64,000 nucleotides of DNA, taken from PALSA-1353 sp036267155 (lineage in GTDB: Bacteria; Planctomycetota; Phycisphaerae; Tepidisphaerales; Tepidisphaeraceae). Position numbers and translations under genes: made by a program. Below, in pieces: positions 41,998-51,137 of this stretch; the first letter of the stretch is position 1, and each line of letters starts with the position of its first letter. The notes beneath the pieces were generated by a model. That model ran no database searches, was not told the origin of the DNA, and was given only the letters and a program-made list of their open reading frames with translations. The stretch spans positions 230,088-294,087 of the forward strand of contig DATAWP010000041.1 of assembly GCA_036267155.1 (NCBI GenBank). The letters are read 5' to 3'.

Positions 41998-42999
41998 ATG
42001 AATCGAGCTGAGCGAAACAAAATTGTCGGTCCTGTTAAAGCCAGTCATGTAGCATATCTGGCCGGGAACAGCGTGGCGACTTCGCCCCATGCGGAGGGTT
42101 TACGCCAGCGATTCGCAAATTTCGCGAGCAAATTTCAAGCTTTTACTCGAAAGTCCGAAGGATCGCAGAACGCGCTGAAACAGATTGCCAATCTTGCACG
42201 ATTGCTTTTCGGCCTACAGGAAGATATCCGGCGATTCCACTTGCCCGCATACTCTTTTGATTCCGAAAAGCGGATGATCAACCGCAGCATCATTGCTGGA
42301 TTGGATGCGAGATTGACAAGCCGATACGACGGTTTCGGCGCACCCCGAGGACCGACTTCGCATGGTGAGGCATTGCTTCATTGTTATCTTGATCTATTCA
42401 TCACATTTACGGTCATGCAGATGCCAAAGGAAATCGGTGCCAAGCCGTTCTATTTGATCAATCCAAGGACCGGAAATACCGGAGAGCTTGAGCTTGATGT
42501 CATATTCGAGGATTTTCGTTTGGCTTTTGAATTTCAGGGGCACCCCGGCCATTACAACGATCCCAACACGCGGGCCAAAGATGCGTTCAAACTCGCGGAG
42601 TTGCCTGCTCAATCGCGGGTTCTCATACCGGTTAATGCCTCTCAGTTGAACAGCGGAATTCTCGAATCGCTTGTCGCGAACTCGATTAAAGACCATGTGG
42701 GAGTACACGAGGTCGTTGCAAATGGCGATTCTCCAAGATTCACTGCGGCAACTGCGTCGCCGCAACAATTGCTTCAATTCTCGAAAGTCGTGCAACGACT
42801 CTATTTGGCGGATGCAATCTTCCGTGAGGCTTTGGCTTGGGTCGATGGCAAGGCATCTACCTATCTTGCGGCACCAATTAACGACGGTACTGTCTCGGCG
42901 ACGACTGCCGCGCCAAGGCGTATCACCGGCAACCCAGACCTTGATCTAGCGACGATCTATGCCAATCTTCGATATGTCACCGAGGTCAGAAGGGCCTAA
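41998..42999 (+). CDS. Putative PD-(D/E)XK nuclease-like protein
   Basis: A 333-residue protein. The central segment GELELDVIFEDFRLAFEFQG (with HPGHYND, KDAFKLAEL and a later VLIPVNAS) fits the beta-alpha-beta core of PD-(D/E)XK nucleases, with Asp in ELDVIF and Glu-x-Gln in AFEFQG. The rest is helical and unrecognised. The start is uncertain: I prefer the ATG at 41998 (MNRAERNKIV); an upstream ATG at 41914 would add 28 residues of low plausibility. It converges with the 43162-43821 gene, with a hairpin between. Confidence 0.55.
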   Translation: MNRAERNKIVGPVKASHVAYLAGNSVATSPHAEGLRQRFANFASKFQAFTRKSEGSQNALKQIANLARLLFGLQEDIRRFHLPAYSFDSEKRMINRSIIAGLDARLTSRYDGFGAPRGPTSHGEALLHCYLDLFITFTVMQMPKEIGAKPFYLINPRTGNTGELELDVIFEDFRLAFEFQGHPGHYNDPNTRAKDAFKLAELPAQSRVLIPVNASQLNSGILESLVANSIKDHVGVHEVVANGDSPRFTAATASPQQLLQFSKVVQRLYLADAIFREALAWVDGKASTYLAAPINDGTVSATTAAPRRITGNPDLDLATIYANLRYVTEVRRA

Positions 43000-43112
43000 G
43001 CTGAGCAAAAACGACCGGCCCCATGTTGTCACCCCATTTTCTGGATAGACGGTTATCGCCCATGAAGGGTCGCGGAACTTAAAGCGACGCATACCGTCAA
43101 TTCTCTCGACGA

Positions 43113-43145
43113 ACGGGGTACAGGACGTTTCCGTCCGTTCCCCGT
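43113..43145. terminator. Bidirectional hairpin between convergent genes
   Basis: ACGGGG (43113-43118) pairs with CCCCGT (43140-43145), and inside it GGAC pairs with GTCC. It lies between the ends of the nuclease-like gene and the convergent 219-residue gene. There is no clear T-run. Confidence 0.5.
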
Positions 43146-43161
43146 CATCACTTTCAAGCCG

Positions 43162-43821
43162 CTACTTCATTAGCTCCAACATTACGAAGGGGCCGAACCG
43201 GCGAACCTTAATTCCGCCGCCCGGTTGCAGAAGGCCGGCCTGCTGGATCGCCTGGTTCAACAAGGAAACCGGGTCGTAAGCGGGGATTCGGTCGGGCTGT
43301 GGCCATTGCCAAATGACCAATATATCGCCATGACAAAGGCCAGCCCAGATCGCGGCGACCGATTTGGAATTGATGCGCAAGTGCCGAGTGACGCCTCTGG
43401 GGTGTCGCCTTTCGGCGATGCCGTTGCACGGGTCAAGAAGAACCACGATCGGATGCCTACCAAGGCGATACTCGTTCACAGCAGTGAGCACGGCCCTAAC
43501 GTATTCATCCTGCTGGTCCCAATGATATGCGACTTGGACCGGGCGGATGCGCGGATCGAGATGCGTGATCCGCCAGAGATCCTTGGGATTGCCGTCTCGG
43601 AACAATTGGCGTTCCTGAACGAAGAATTCTTGCACCTTTGGAAGGATTTCGTGCTGGCCGTGGCGATTGATCCACGGATCGCGTTCATCTCCATATCGCT
43701 GTTGGTCCAGGACGAACATTGCTGCATAAATCACAGCACTCGCACCGATGTTATCCGCGGCCTTTAGACCGACGGACCATTTCGGTTCATTGCGATTGTC
43801 AAGGCAAAGACGATGTTGCAT
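43162..43821 (-). CDS. Hypothetical protein (219 aa)
   Basis: The protein starts MQHRLCLDNRNEPKWSVGLK and has a hydrophobic helix ASAVIYAAMFVLDQQRYGDE, then strands such as HPIVVLLDPCNGIAERRHPR and a C-terminal alpha/beta part (VRRFGPFVMLELMK). AAGGGAATCAT precedes the ATG at 43821. I do not recognise a family. The alternating strands and the DPC segment suggest an enzyme or nucleotide-binding fold, but no catalytic motif is clear. It converges with a nuclease-like gene. Confidence 0.6.
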   Translation of the reverse strand: MQHRLCLDNRNEPKWSVGLKAADNIGASAVIYAAMFVLDQQRYGDERDPWINRHGQHEILPKVQEFFVQERQLFRDGNPKDLWRITHLDPRIRPVQVAYHWDQQDEYVRAVLTAVNEYRLGRHPIVVLLDPCNGIAERRHPRGVTRHLRINSKSVAAIWAGLCHGDILVIWQWPQPDRIPAYDPVSLLNQAIQQAGLLQPGGGIKVRRFGPFVMLELMK

Positions 43822-44331
43822 ATGATTCCCTTCACAGTTGGGTGAATTCTTCGGCAGCCGCCGTGATGTCACGTAGCTGCCGAAAATTCTATGCAGTCCT
43901 TCCAAAATCGATGGATTGCAACGGGCCATCTGAGGGCCCTAGCCCCCGGTCCCCCGAGCCCCCTTCCCCTCCCACGAAAAACTCGATTGGAGATCGCGAC
44001 AAAGGGTCTCTCGCAAGATGTCTCGCCTCGCGCAACCTCAAAACAAATTGTTTTTACGCCTTGACTCCTTTCACTCGCACGCCGAACAGTCGCATTTCAC
44101 GTTGCCAAGAAAATCTTGGCAGCGGTCGTTGCACTTTCAATCGTCCGAGGCCCAAATCGCTGCTTTAAGCGCAGAAACGTAGAAAAAGTTCGATTGGTGT
44201 CCCATCACTCCGAATGACACAATTTAACTGTTTGGAAATTTGATTGGTACGAAGCGCTCTGCGGCGGCGTCGAGCGCAGTATCTCCGTGGGGAAGGGGAG
44301 GCCGTGGAGGGATTTCAGGGCCGTGTCCACG
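43822..44331. other. Intergenic region with 43-44-bp repeat
   Basis: No gene is supported. A segment at 44169-44212 (GCGCAGAAACG...CACTCCG) matches 44922-44964 (GCGCAAAAACG...CACCCCG) at about three quarters of positions with one indel. The two copies flank the VOC gene in the same orientation. Confidence 0.4.
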
Positions 44332-44808
44332 TCAGCCTCGCCGGGCTGCCTCAATGGCGGCGATGTCGATCTTTCTCATTGTCATCATCGCCTCGAAAGC
44401 GCGCTTTGCCCCACCGCCACCCGCCGCAAGCGCGTCGGTTAGCGCGCGCGGGGTGATCTGCCAGGAGAGGCCCCAGCGGTCCCTGCACCAACCGCACGCA
44501 CTTTCCTTGCCGCCATTGCCGACGATTGCGTTCCAGTAGCGGTCTGTCTCTTCCTGAGTGTCCGTGGCGATCTGAAAGGAGAAGGCCTCGGTGTGCTTGA
44601 ACGCTGGGCCGCCGTTGAGGCCCAGACAGGGAATGCCCAGAACGGTGAATTCCACCGTCAGCTCATCGCCCTGCTTGCCGCCCGGGTAGTCTCCGGGCGC
44701 CTTGTGAACGGCGGTCACTTTACTATCCGGAAAGGTGGCGGCGTAAAAGCGCGCCGCCTCATGCGCGTCCTTGTCGAACCAGAGACAGATCGTGTTCTTT
44801 GGCTTCAT
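44332..44808 (-). CDS. VOC-family protein (PhnB-like glyoxalase fold)
   Basis: A 158-residue protein of the PhnB / 3-demethylubiquinone-methyltransferase-like VOC group. Motifs: KNTICLWFDKDAHEAARFYA, FTVLGIPCLGLNGGPAFKHT, EAFSFQIATDTQEETDRYWN and the GWCRDRWGLSWQITPRAL segment near the C-terminus. The family binds small molecules or metals and is often a stress or resistance protein; the substrate is unknown. It stands alone between two 43-bp repeat copies. Confidence 0.9.
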   Translation of the reverse strand: MKPKNTICLWFDKDAHEAARFYAATFPDSKVTAVHKAPGDYPGGKQGDELTVEFTVLGIPCLGLNGGPAFKHTEAFSFQIATDTQEETDRYWNAIVGNGGKESACGWCRDRWGLSWQITPRALTDALAAGGGGAKRAFEAMMTMRKIDIAAIEAARRG

Positions 44809-44921
44809 GTTCGTGTGCTCCTTGTGCTTAAGTCAGGACGAATGCCGTGGTCTGGAATTCTACTGCATACTAATAGGGAATTTGAATTGTGCGAACCGCT
44901 CCCCAAAAATCTTTGATTACG

Positions 44922-44964
44922 GCGCAAAAACGCAAAAAAGCTCAACCGATGTCCTGTCACCCCG
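44922..44964 (+). repeat. 43-bp repeat, second copy
   Basis: This is the partner of 44169-44212, in the same orientation, separated by the VOC gene. Confidence 0.45.
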
Positions 44965-45037
44965 ATCTTTGCTTCCCGGGGCACAACTGGACCAGGGCGC
45001 CATGCCCTCTTGAACCCATTGGGTGCTGGCCACATCC

Positions 45038-45280
45038 TCATCGGCTTTGCTTGGCGCCTGAGCGAGCGCCGGCGTTCACGAGGATCTGCTGGCATTGCGG
45101 GCTACTACCGCGTTCCTGGGCGATATCCAATACCGTCTTGCCTCGGCAGTCCCGCGCGTTTACGTCCGCGCCTGCGCGCACCAGCAGGCTCACCAGCGAT
45201 TCGCTTCCGCGCGGCGGCAAAGCCCGCATCAAGAGCGCGTCGCCATACCGGTCGGCCTGATTTACGTTAGCGCCGGCGGC
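45038..45280 (-). pseudogene. Ankyrin-repeat remnant
   Basis: The minus-strand frame encodes AGANVNQADRYGDALLMRAL, then SLVSLLVRAGADVNARDCRG and KTVLDIAQERGSSPQCQQIL, that is about two ankyrin repeats, and stops at 45038. Upstream of about 45280 the similarity ends abruptly, where an Ig-like remnant begins on the other strand. No start codon or full repeat array is left. Confidence 0.6.
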
Positions 45281-45370
45281 TTGTCCGCGGGAACATACTC
45301 AACGACGGTCGCCATTACCGCGGGCGGCAATACCCGAGTGATATCCGTAATAATGACGGTGAGGTCGTAG
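45257..45370 (+). pseudogene. C-terminal remnant of an Ig-like (BACON-type) repeat
   Basis: The plus-strand frame reads YVSAGGLSAGTYSTTVAITA, GGNTRVISVIMTVRS and stops. This is the usual ending of bacterial Ig-like repeats (GLxAGTYxGxIxVTAGG...VxVxLTV). Nothing upstream in frame belongs to the same protein, so it is a fragment abutting the ankyrin remnant. Confidence 0.5.
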
Positions 45371-45393
45371 CGCGAAAATGTTGGAGTTTAAAC

Positions 45394-46242
45394 TTACAAT
45401 CGTTCTACGAATTCGGGTTCCACGCGACCGAGGACGATGAACCAAATGGCGAGAACGCTTCCGCGCAGGCGGCCCCAGCGGTCGATTGAAGGGTCACGGC
45501 GAATTGCTCCAAGCAGATTAGAAGCCATCCCTTTGAACCAATGGCTCATCAGGACCTCCTTGAAAGGGATCGATCCTTTTCGCCAAAGATAGTAGGGGTT
45601 CATCACCTGCGAGTATCCGAAGCGAACTCCGGAGAGTCTCATTTTCTGCTCGAGCAGATGAACGGTGCGACACGCATTATAGACGCCTTGAAGACCAAAG
45701 GGCCGAGCCCGCGCTGCAAAATCCGCATCCTCGAGCCAGCCATACAGCGGGAGCCGCTCGTCAAAGTTGATGTGATCCAGGACCTTTCGCCGAATATTCA
45801 TTGAGCATCCTAGGCCATAGGCGCCTTCTTTGAATTCATCCGATGGGGGCCACCGCGTGATGATTTGGCGGGCATCCTCACGGGAGGCGCCTGGCGCATC
45901 TCGAACAGCGCCGAAGCACAACGCAACATCTGGACGCTTCGTGAATAGACGATGGACGGCTTCAAAGTAGTCCTCAGGCAACTCGACATCATCATCCAAC
46001 ATGGTGACGATCTCACACTTGGCATCCAATGCCGCGATACCTCGATTGCGCTGGCGGGTCAGGCCTTTGTCCCCCAAAATAATTTGAACGCGTGAGTCAA
46101 CCGCGTTTTCGCCCCAATCGGCCAGGTCGACTGCCGATACAATCACTTGGTGTGGTGCAACGGTTTGGCGCAGCACTGAAGCTACCGTGGCACGGCAGGA
46201 TTCCTGACGACCCCTCGTAGGGATGACCACGGCATGAAACAT
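45394..46242 (-). CDS. GT2-family glycosyltransferase
   Basis: A 282-residue glycosyltransferase with a GT-A fold: VIPTRGRQESCRATVASVLR at the N-terminus, the acidic MLDDDVELPEDYFEAV (DxD motif), GCSMNIRRKVLDHINFDERL, and LYGWLEDADFAARARPFGLQ with the catalytic ED motif. The C-terminus has a hydrophobic helix (RGSVLAIWFIVLGR). It should transfer a sugar to a surface polymer or lipid. It lies 200 bp from the end of the large GH51-like gene, with the 130-bp repeat copy B in between. Confidence 0.9.
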   Translation of the reverse strand: MFHAVVIPTRGRQESCRATVASVLRQTVAPHQVIVSAVDLADWGENAVDSRVQIILGDKGLTRQRNRGIAALDAKCEIVTMLDDDVELPEDYFEAVHRLFTKRPDVALCFGAVRDAPGASREDARQIITRWPPSDEFKEGAYGLGCSMNIRRKVLDHINFDERLPLYGWLEDADFAARARPFGLQGVYNACRTVHLLEQKMRLSGVRFGYSQVMNPYYLWRKGSIPFKEVLMSHWFKGMASNLLGAIRRDPSIDRWGRLRGSVLAIWFIVLGRVEPEFVERL

Positions 46243-46304
46243 TCATTTACTATAAGCGAAACTCCCGCAGCCCGTATCGAACCTCCGGTTCAGCGAATGT
46301 CGTC

Positions 46305-46434
46305 CGGCCGACGATTTTCGGGCGCGCTGGCCCAGATTATTCACCGCCCGCTTCGCTAAAGACGCTGAGGACGCCGAGAAGTTCATTGGAGTTGAGAGCG
46401 CGCATGGGCTCGGAGTCTCCGGCAGATGCAAATC
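46305..46434 (+). repeat. 130-bp dispersed repeat, copy B
   Basis: This is the second copy of the sequence at 41477-41606, in the same orientation, between the GT2 gene and the end of the 46449-51137 gene. Confidence 0.7.
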
Positions 46435-46448
46435 TAACTCCAGTCCTG

Positions 46449-49400
46449 TTACCGGTCGGAAAGAAATACGGCGTCGGCGCCGTGCCGCTGGGGAGTAGTT
46501 ACGATGCTGTCGGGCGGAGAAGTTGTCAGAGAAGCAAAAGAACTTGCCGCGGCGGAAAATTTCGACTGTGGATTCTTGGCCGCGATTGGAGGAGGGTTGG
46601 AAACGACCGGCGGCTTGGATTTGGAAGCGGTGGGAGCTGTCGAGTTCGTGGATGTTGTAGTTGATGCCGTCGGGGTCAGGGTAACAGATAGCAACTGTGC
46701 CGCCGGCACGTTGGCGCTACTTTTGCCGAAGTTGCCGGCCAACAATCCGAAGTCGATGCTATTGACGACCCCGCCGTAGTTGAAGTCGCCCTCATCCCAG
46801 GTTTTGCCGGACTTGCCAAAGTTCGCCGCCATGGTCCCGAAGTCCACGCTGTTGACGGCGCCGTCGAGATTTGTGTCGCCGTACAACGTGTATGTGATCT
46901 CAATCTGATTTGAGGACAATCCGGCGGGATTGCCGGGATCGGCCGAGTCGGCGTAACCGATGCCGTAACTTCCGGAACTAAGCTGAGCGACGCTGGACAT
47001 GATGCCGGCGCCATTCCATGTACCGCTGTTGTACCCGGACGCGATGGCACCTGCGATTGTCGACATCGGATCGCCGCCGCCGCCATAGTTGATGATGAAA
47101 CCGTTGTTGGTGATGTCCAGGGTTGATCCGCTGCTGATGCTCAGCAATGCTTGCACGCTTAACCCGCTGCCGATGGCAAGCTTGAGCATTGCGGGCATGC
47201 CCGACGACCCGACGGCGAGAGTACCGGCGCCGTTGATTTGACCGATGATCGTGGAACCGCCGGCGGTCAGCGTTCCGTTGTTGGTGATAGCTCCGCCGGT
47301 GATGGTGAGGTTTTGTATCTGCGCGGTGACACCGGCATTGATCGTCAGCGCGCTACCGGAACCCGTGCCGCTAATCGTGAGCGAGCTGACGCCCGGACCC
47401 TGGATCGTGATGTTTGCCGAGAGGCTGGGAAGGGCGCTGGCCAGGTTAATGGCGCCGGCCAGGCCGGTGGCAAAGGAGATATTCTGGCTTCCGCCCGCGG
47501 CGTTGGCATTGATGATCGCCTGTCGAAGGCTTCCCGCGCCGGAATCGTTCAGATTGAAGACCGCCGGGATAACCGTCACGCTGACAGCGCTGGTGGTGGT
47601 GCCCCCAAGGGCATTGGCGATCGTCACCAGGAAGTTGTAGGTTCCGGCCTCGTCAAACGTGACGGTGGTATTCTTGGCGGCGTTGCTGTGGTTGGCGCTG
47701 AAGTTTACTGCGGCGGGCCCGGTGGCCGACCACGTGTAAGTGAGCGTGGATTCGCCGGCATCGTCGGCGCCGAGAACCGACAAATTAGCCGTCGCGCCCG
47801 TGACCGGCGAAGGAGTTGCGGCGGCGGCGGTCGCGACGGTCGGCGCGGCGTCGGCGGTGAACTTCAAGACCGTGATCGAGTAGCCGGCGAAGGTGTAGTC
47901 GAAGCTGGCGCCCAGGCCGTAGACGGTTGACGTCGTCGGAACGATGTTGGTCGGGTCGGTGATGGAGTTGGTGGAGGTGCTCGCGGCCGCAACCAAGCTC
48001 GTCGCCGTCCCCGTCGACGAAACGTTGCTGACGCCGGAGAGATTCACCGTCGTCGTGTTGGCCACTCCAAGGGTGTTGATGACCGTCACGTAATACGTCG
48101 TGCCGGTTTTCGTTACCAGAGTTTGCAGGCCGCCGGCGCCGCTCACCGTGTCGGAGACCACCGTGGTCCCATGGTTCTGAGAGAGGATGACCTGCGCGTA
48201 GTAGCTCGGCGATCCGTAAACCGTCGTGTTGTTATATCCGATCAAATCCGGCGCCCACTGATAGTCGTTGACATTGACCAGCAGCGGCGCGTACGACGAC
48301 ATGGTCACCACGTCGGAGTTGCGTTCCAGACCCAGCAGCCAGGAAGCGTCGCCCAGCGCCGACTCCATATCGTTCGTCGGCGAGCCCTGGTTGGAAGCGT
48401 ACTCACCGATAAATATCTGGTATGAGCCGGGCGTCACGTCGTCAAAGTAGTCCGAGTTCGCCTCGAACCACTGCGGGGTCTCGTAGAAATGCTCGTCGAG
48501 GACGTTGTACGGGCTGCCGCCAGTGTCAGTGCTAGTTGCGATAATCTGCAAAGAGGGGAAAGCGGCGTGGATCGCGTTGTAGAACAGCGGGTATCGCGTC
48601 GCATAGGTCGAGGAGAAGAAGTCTTCGTTGCCGATTTCGACGTAGTTCACGTCGTACGGAGCCGGGTGTCCGTTGGCCGCGCGTTCCGCTCCCCAGGCGG
48701 TAGTAACCGGGTCCAGGACATAGTGCAGTTCATCGACGGCGTTCATCACGTCGTTCGCCAGCGCTGTTCCTGTGTCCGAAGAACCGTTGAGCGTGTAGCC
48801 GGCGAAGACCGCAAGGATCGGCTGGGCGCCGACTTCTTCGGCCATCTGGAGATACTCATCCAAGCCCATCCCGTCAGTCGACCAGTAACCCCAGGCGGAA
48901 TTGTAGTGCCCCGGCCGGTCCTGCACCGGGCCGATCGTGTTCAACCAATCGAAGCTGGTCGCGTCGGTATCGCCCTCGAGAAAGTTGCCGCCCGGCACCC
49001 GGAAGATCGCGGGCTGCAGCGCCGCCAGCATCTGCATGAGATCGACGCGCAGGTGGTTGGTGGCCCCGTCGTACGATGGTGGGTAAAGGTACGTCGCGCC
49101 GAACCAGATGGTTGCGCCGTTCGCGGAGGTGCTGTTGGTCGAGATGACGAACAGGTTGGTGGAGGTAGTCGGGGTGTCCACCCCCGTGGTCAGCGTCACG
49201 CTGTACTCAGCCCACGAGGTCGTGATCGACGAGATGGTCGCGGTCGCGTAAACCGTGCCGGTGGTCGACTCCAGGTCCACGGTCAGCGGACCGGTGAAAC
49301 CGGCGCTGGCCTTTGCATAGAACATCACGCTGTACGAAGTAGAAGGCGCGATCGCCACGCCGAAGTAGCCGGCGTTGGAGATCCCCGCGCGGGCGGAGGC

Positions 49401-51137
49401 GGAGACCCCCGATGTAATCGTCAGTTTCCCGGACTGCGTCAGTGCGCTGGTTGGCCCGGTGGTCGTGTCGGAGGTGAGGGCGTCTTTTACGCCGCTGCCC
49501 GCGACCGCTCCCCAGGCGTTCAGGGCATTCGTCGAGTCGTTGAAGCCGCTGTTTTGGACCTCATCGTTGTAGATGCCCCCATCGGTGCTGTCGTTGATGT
49601 CCTCGAGGAAGGCGCCGAAGAGGTTCGGCGACACCGTCGCGCCGGTGGCGCCCGTCGCGATGTCCACGGTGGAGCTGCCCGCGGTGCCGATGAATGCGGC
49701 GTCTGCGGCGCTCAGCGGTGAATCGTAGAAGCGCACGTCGTCGATATCGCCGGTGACGAAGTCGGTGCGAGCGCCGTCGAACATCCCGCCGCCGACGACT
49801 GTCGCGCCGGTCCCCTCCCAGCCACCGCTGTAGGAAACGGTGGACTGCAGAACGCCGTTGACATAGAGCATGAGCTGGCCCGTTGCAACGTCGTTCACGC
49901 CGATCAGGTTGTACCAAACCCCCGCAACAGGAGCGCTGGTCGCGTCGGCGTGGTAGGCCTGCGCGGCGTCACTGTCGGAAGCCACGCGGGTGAAAGCGAA
50001 CTCGCCCGTGTCACCTCGCAATTGGAGGTAGAACGCCGACGTTGTCGAACCGTCGATCGAAACGACGGTCTGATATCCGTTGACGGAACTCAGCTTCACC
50101 CATGCCGAGACCGAAAATGACAGCGCGGTGTTGATCACCGGCGAGGGATTGGTCGCATTGCCGGTCGCCGAGCCATTCACCGCCAGCGAGTTGGACCCAA
50201 TTTCTCCCGCGGCCCAGGACGCGCCAGAGCCCAGAGTCAGAGTGTTGCCATGTCCGGAGACGTCGGCGGCGGTAGTCCCCGCGCCGTCGTCGAAGGAGTA
50301 CGCGGCCGGCTGGTCCAGAGCGACGACCTGCGCCGCCGACAGCGCCGAAGAGAACAACTCCACGTCGTCGATCGAGCCGTCGACGAAATCGACCGGCTGG
50401 CCGCTGTAGAAACCTTGCCCGATGAGAGTGTTGCCGTTCGCCTCCCAGCCGCCGGTATATGGCGTGCTGCCCATCGATTGACCGTCGACGTACAGCGTGA
50501 GCGTCCCGGCGCTGGCGTCGTCGACGCCGACAAGATGGTACCAGGTGCCGGTGACCGGCAAGGTGGGCGATGCGACGACGGTGGCGGTGCCATCCGCGTC
50601 TGAGGGCAGGCGGGCGAAAGAAAAGGTGCCGGTGTCGGCGCGCAGTCCGAGGTAGAAGCCCGCGACGTTGCTCCCGGCAATAGAGACGACCGTCTGATAT
50701 CCGGAAAGCGATGCGAGGTCCACCCAAGCGGAGACCGTGAAGCTGTCGGCGGTGTTGACAACGGGGCCCGTTGCGGTGACCACCCCATTCGAGGTGCCGG
50801 CAACGCTGATCGCGCCCGATCCAACGTTTCCAGCCACCCACGACACGCCCGCGCCGAGGGTCGCGGTGTGGCCGTTGCCGGAGGAATCGGCGGCAATCGT
50901 GCCGGCGCCCTCGTCGAAGGCCCAGTCCGCGGCCCGAGACGGCACGGTCGGGATACTTACGGACAGGAGCGTGCGAGACTCCAGTTCCTCCAATACGGCT
51001 CTCGCCAGCAACTGTTTGCGAGACCGAATATCGGATCTGGGAGAATACCTGCCGACATTACTACGCATAAGTTCCGCCCACGCGTCTGACCCGATACTCG
51101 CCATGAGGTCAAAGACGAGTCCAGGTATTCTGCGCAT
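46449..51137 (-). CDS. Secreted LamG/GH51-like multidomain protein
   Basis: A 1562-residue exported protein. The N-terminus ends in LEELESRTLLSVS, the planctomycete export leader. Two LamG-like domains follow (residues about 67-280 and 285-495; each has WYHLVGVDD/WYNLIGVND and GSIDDVELF/GDIDDVRFY). Residues about 505-1060 resemble GH51 alpha-L-arabinofuranosidases: NLFGAFLEDINDSTDGGIYN, FRVPGGNFLEGD, the acid/base VEIGNEDFF near residue 832 and FIGEYASN near 909. An Ig-like PKD part, a beta-helix part and a paired dockerin-like module (near residue 1425) end it; unlike its relatives it lacks PEP-CTERM. The start may also be the ATG at 51068 (MRSNVGRYSP). Confidence 0.85.
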   Translation of the reverse strand: MRRIPGLVFDLMASIGSDAWAELMRSNVGRYSPRSDIRSRKQLLARAVLEELESRTLLSVSIPTVPSRAADWAFDEGAGTIAADSSGNGHTATLGAGVSWVAGNVGSGAISVAGTSNGVVTATGPVVNTADSFTVSAWVDLASLSGYQTVVSIAGSNVAGFYLGLRADTGTFSFARLPSDADGTATVVASPTLPVTGTWYHLVGVDDASAGTLTLYVDGQSMGSTPYTGGWEANGNTLIGQGFYSGQPVDFVDGSIDDVELFSSALSAAQVVALDQPAAYSFDDGAGTTAADVSGHGNTLTLGSGASWAAGEIGSNSLAVNGSATGNATNPSPVINTALSFSVSAWVKLSSVNGYQTVVSIDGSTTSAFYLQLRGDTGEFAFTRVASDSDAAQAYHADATSAPVAGVWYNLIGVNDVATGQLMLYVNGVLQSTVSYSGGWEGTGATVVGGGMFDGARTDFVTGDIDDVRFYDSPLSAADAAFIGTAGSSTVDIATGATGATVSPNLFGAFLEDINDSTDGGIYNDEVQNSGFNDSTNALNAWGAVAGSGVKDALTSDTTTGPTSALTQSGKLTITSGVSASARAGISNAGYFGVAIAPSTSYSVMFYAKASAGFTGPLTVDLESTTGTVYATATISSITTSWAEYSVTLTTGVDTPTTSTNLFVISTNSTSANGATIWFGATYLYPPSYDGATNHLRVDLMQMLAALQPAIFRVPGGNFLEGDTDATSFDWLNTIGPVQDRPGHYNSAWGYWSTDGMGLDEYLQMAEEVGAQPILAVFAGYTLNGSSDTGTALANDVMNAVDELHYVLDPVTTAWGAERAANGHPAPYDVNYVEIGNEDFFSSTYATRYPLFYNAIHAAFPSLQIIATSTDTGGSPYNVLDEHFYETPQWFEANSDYFDDVTPGSYQIFIGEYASNQGSPTNDMESALGDASWLLGLERNSDVVTMSSYAPLLVNVNDYQWAPDLIGYNNTTVYGSPSYYAQVILSQNHGTTVVSDTVSGAGGLQTLVTKTGTTYYVTVINTLGVANTTTVNLSGVSNVSSTGTATSLVAAASTSTNSITDPTNIVPTTSTVYGLGASFDYTFAGYSITVLKFTADAAPTVATAAAATPSPVTGATANLSVLGADDAGESTLTYTWSATGPAAVNFSANHSNAAKNTTVTFDEAGTYNFLVTIANALGGTTTSAVSVTVIPAVFNLNDSGAGSLRQAIINANAAGGSQNISFATGLAGAINLASALPSLSANITIQGPGVSSLTISGTGSGSALTINAGVTAQIQNLTITGGAITNNGTLTAGGSTIIGQINGAGTLAVGSSGMPAMLKLAIGSGLSVQALLSISSGSTLDITNNGFIINYGGGGDPMSTIAGAIASGYNSGTWNGAGIMSSVAQLSSGSYGIGYADSADPGNPAGLSSNQIEITYTLYGDTNLDGAVNSVDFGTMAANFGKSGKTWDEGDFNYGGVVNSIDFGLLAGNFGKSSANVPAAQLLSVTLTPTASTTTSTNSTAPTASKSKPPVVSNPPPIAAKNPQSKFSAAASSFASLTTSPPDSIVTTPQRHGADAVFLSDR

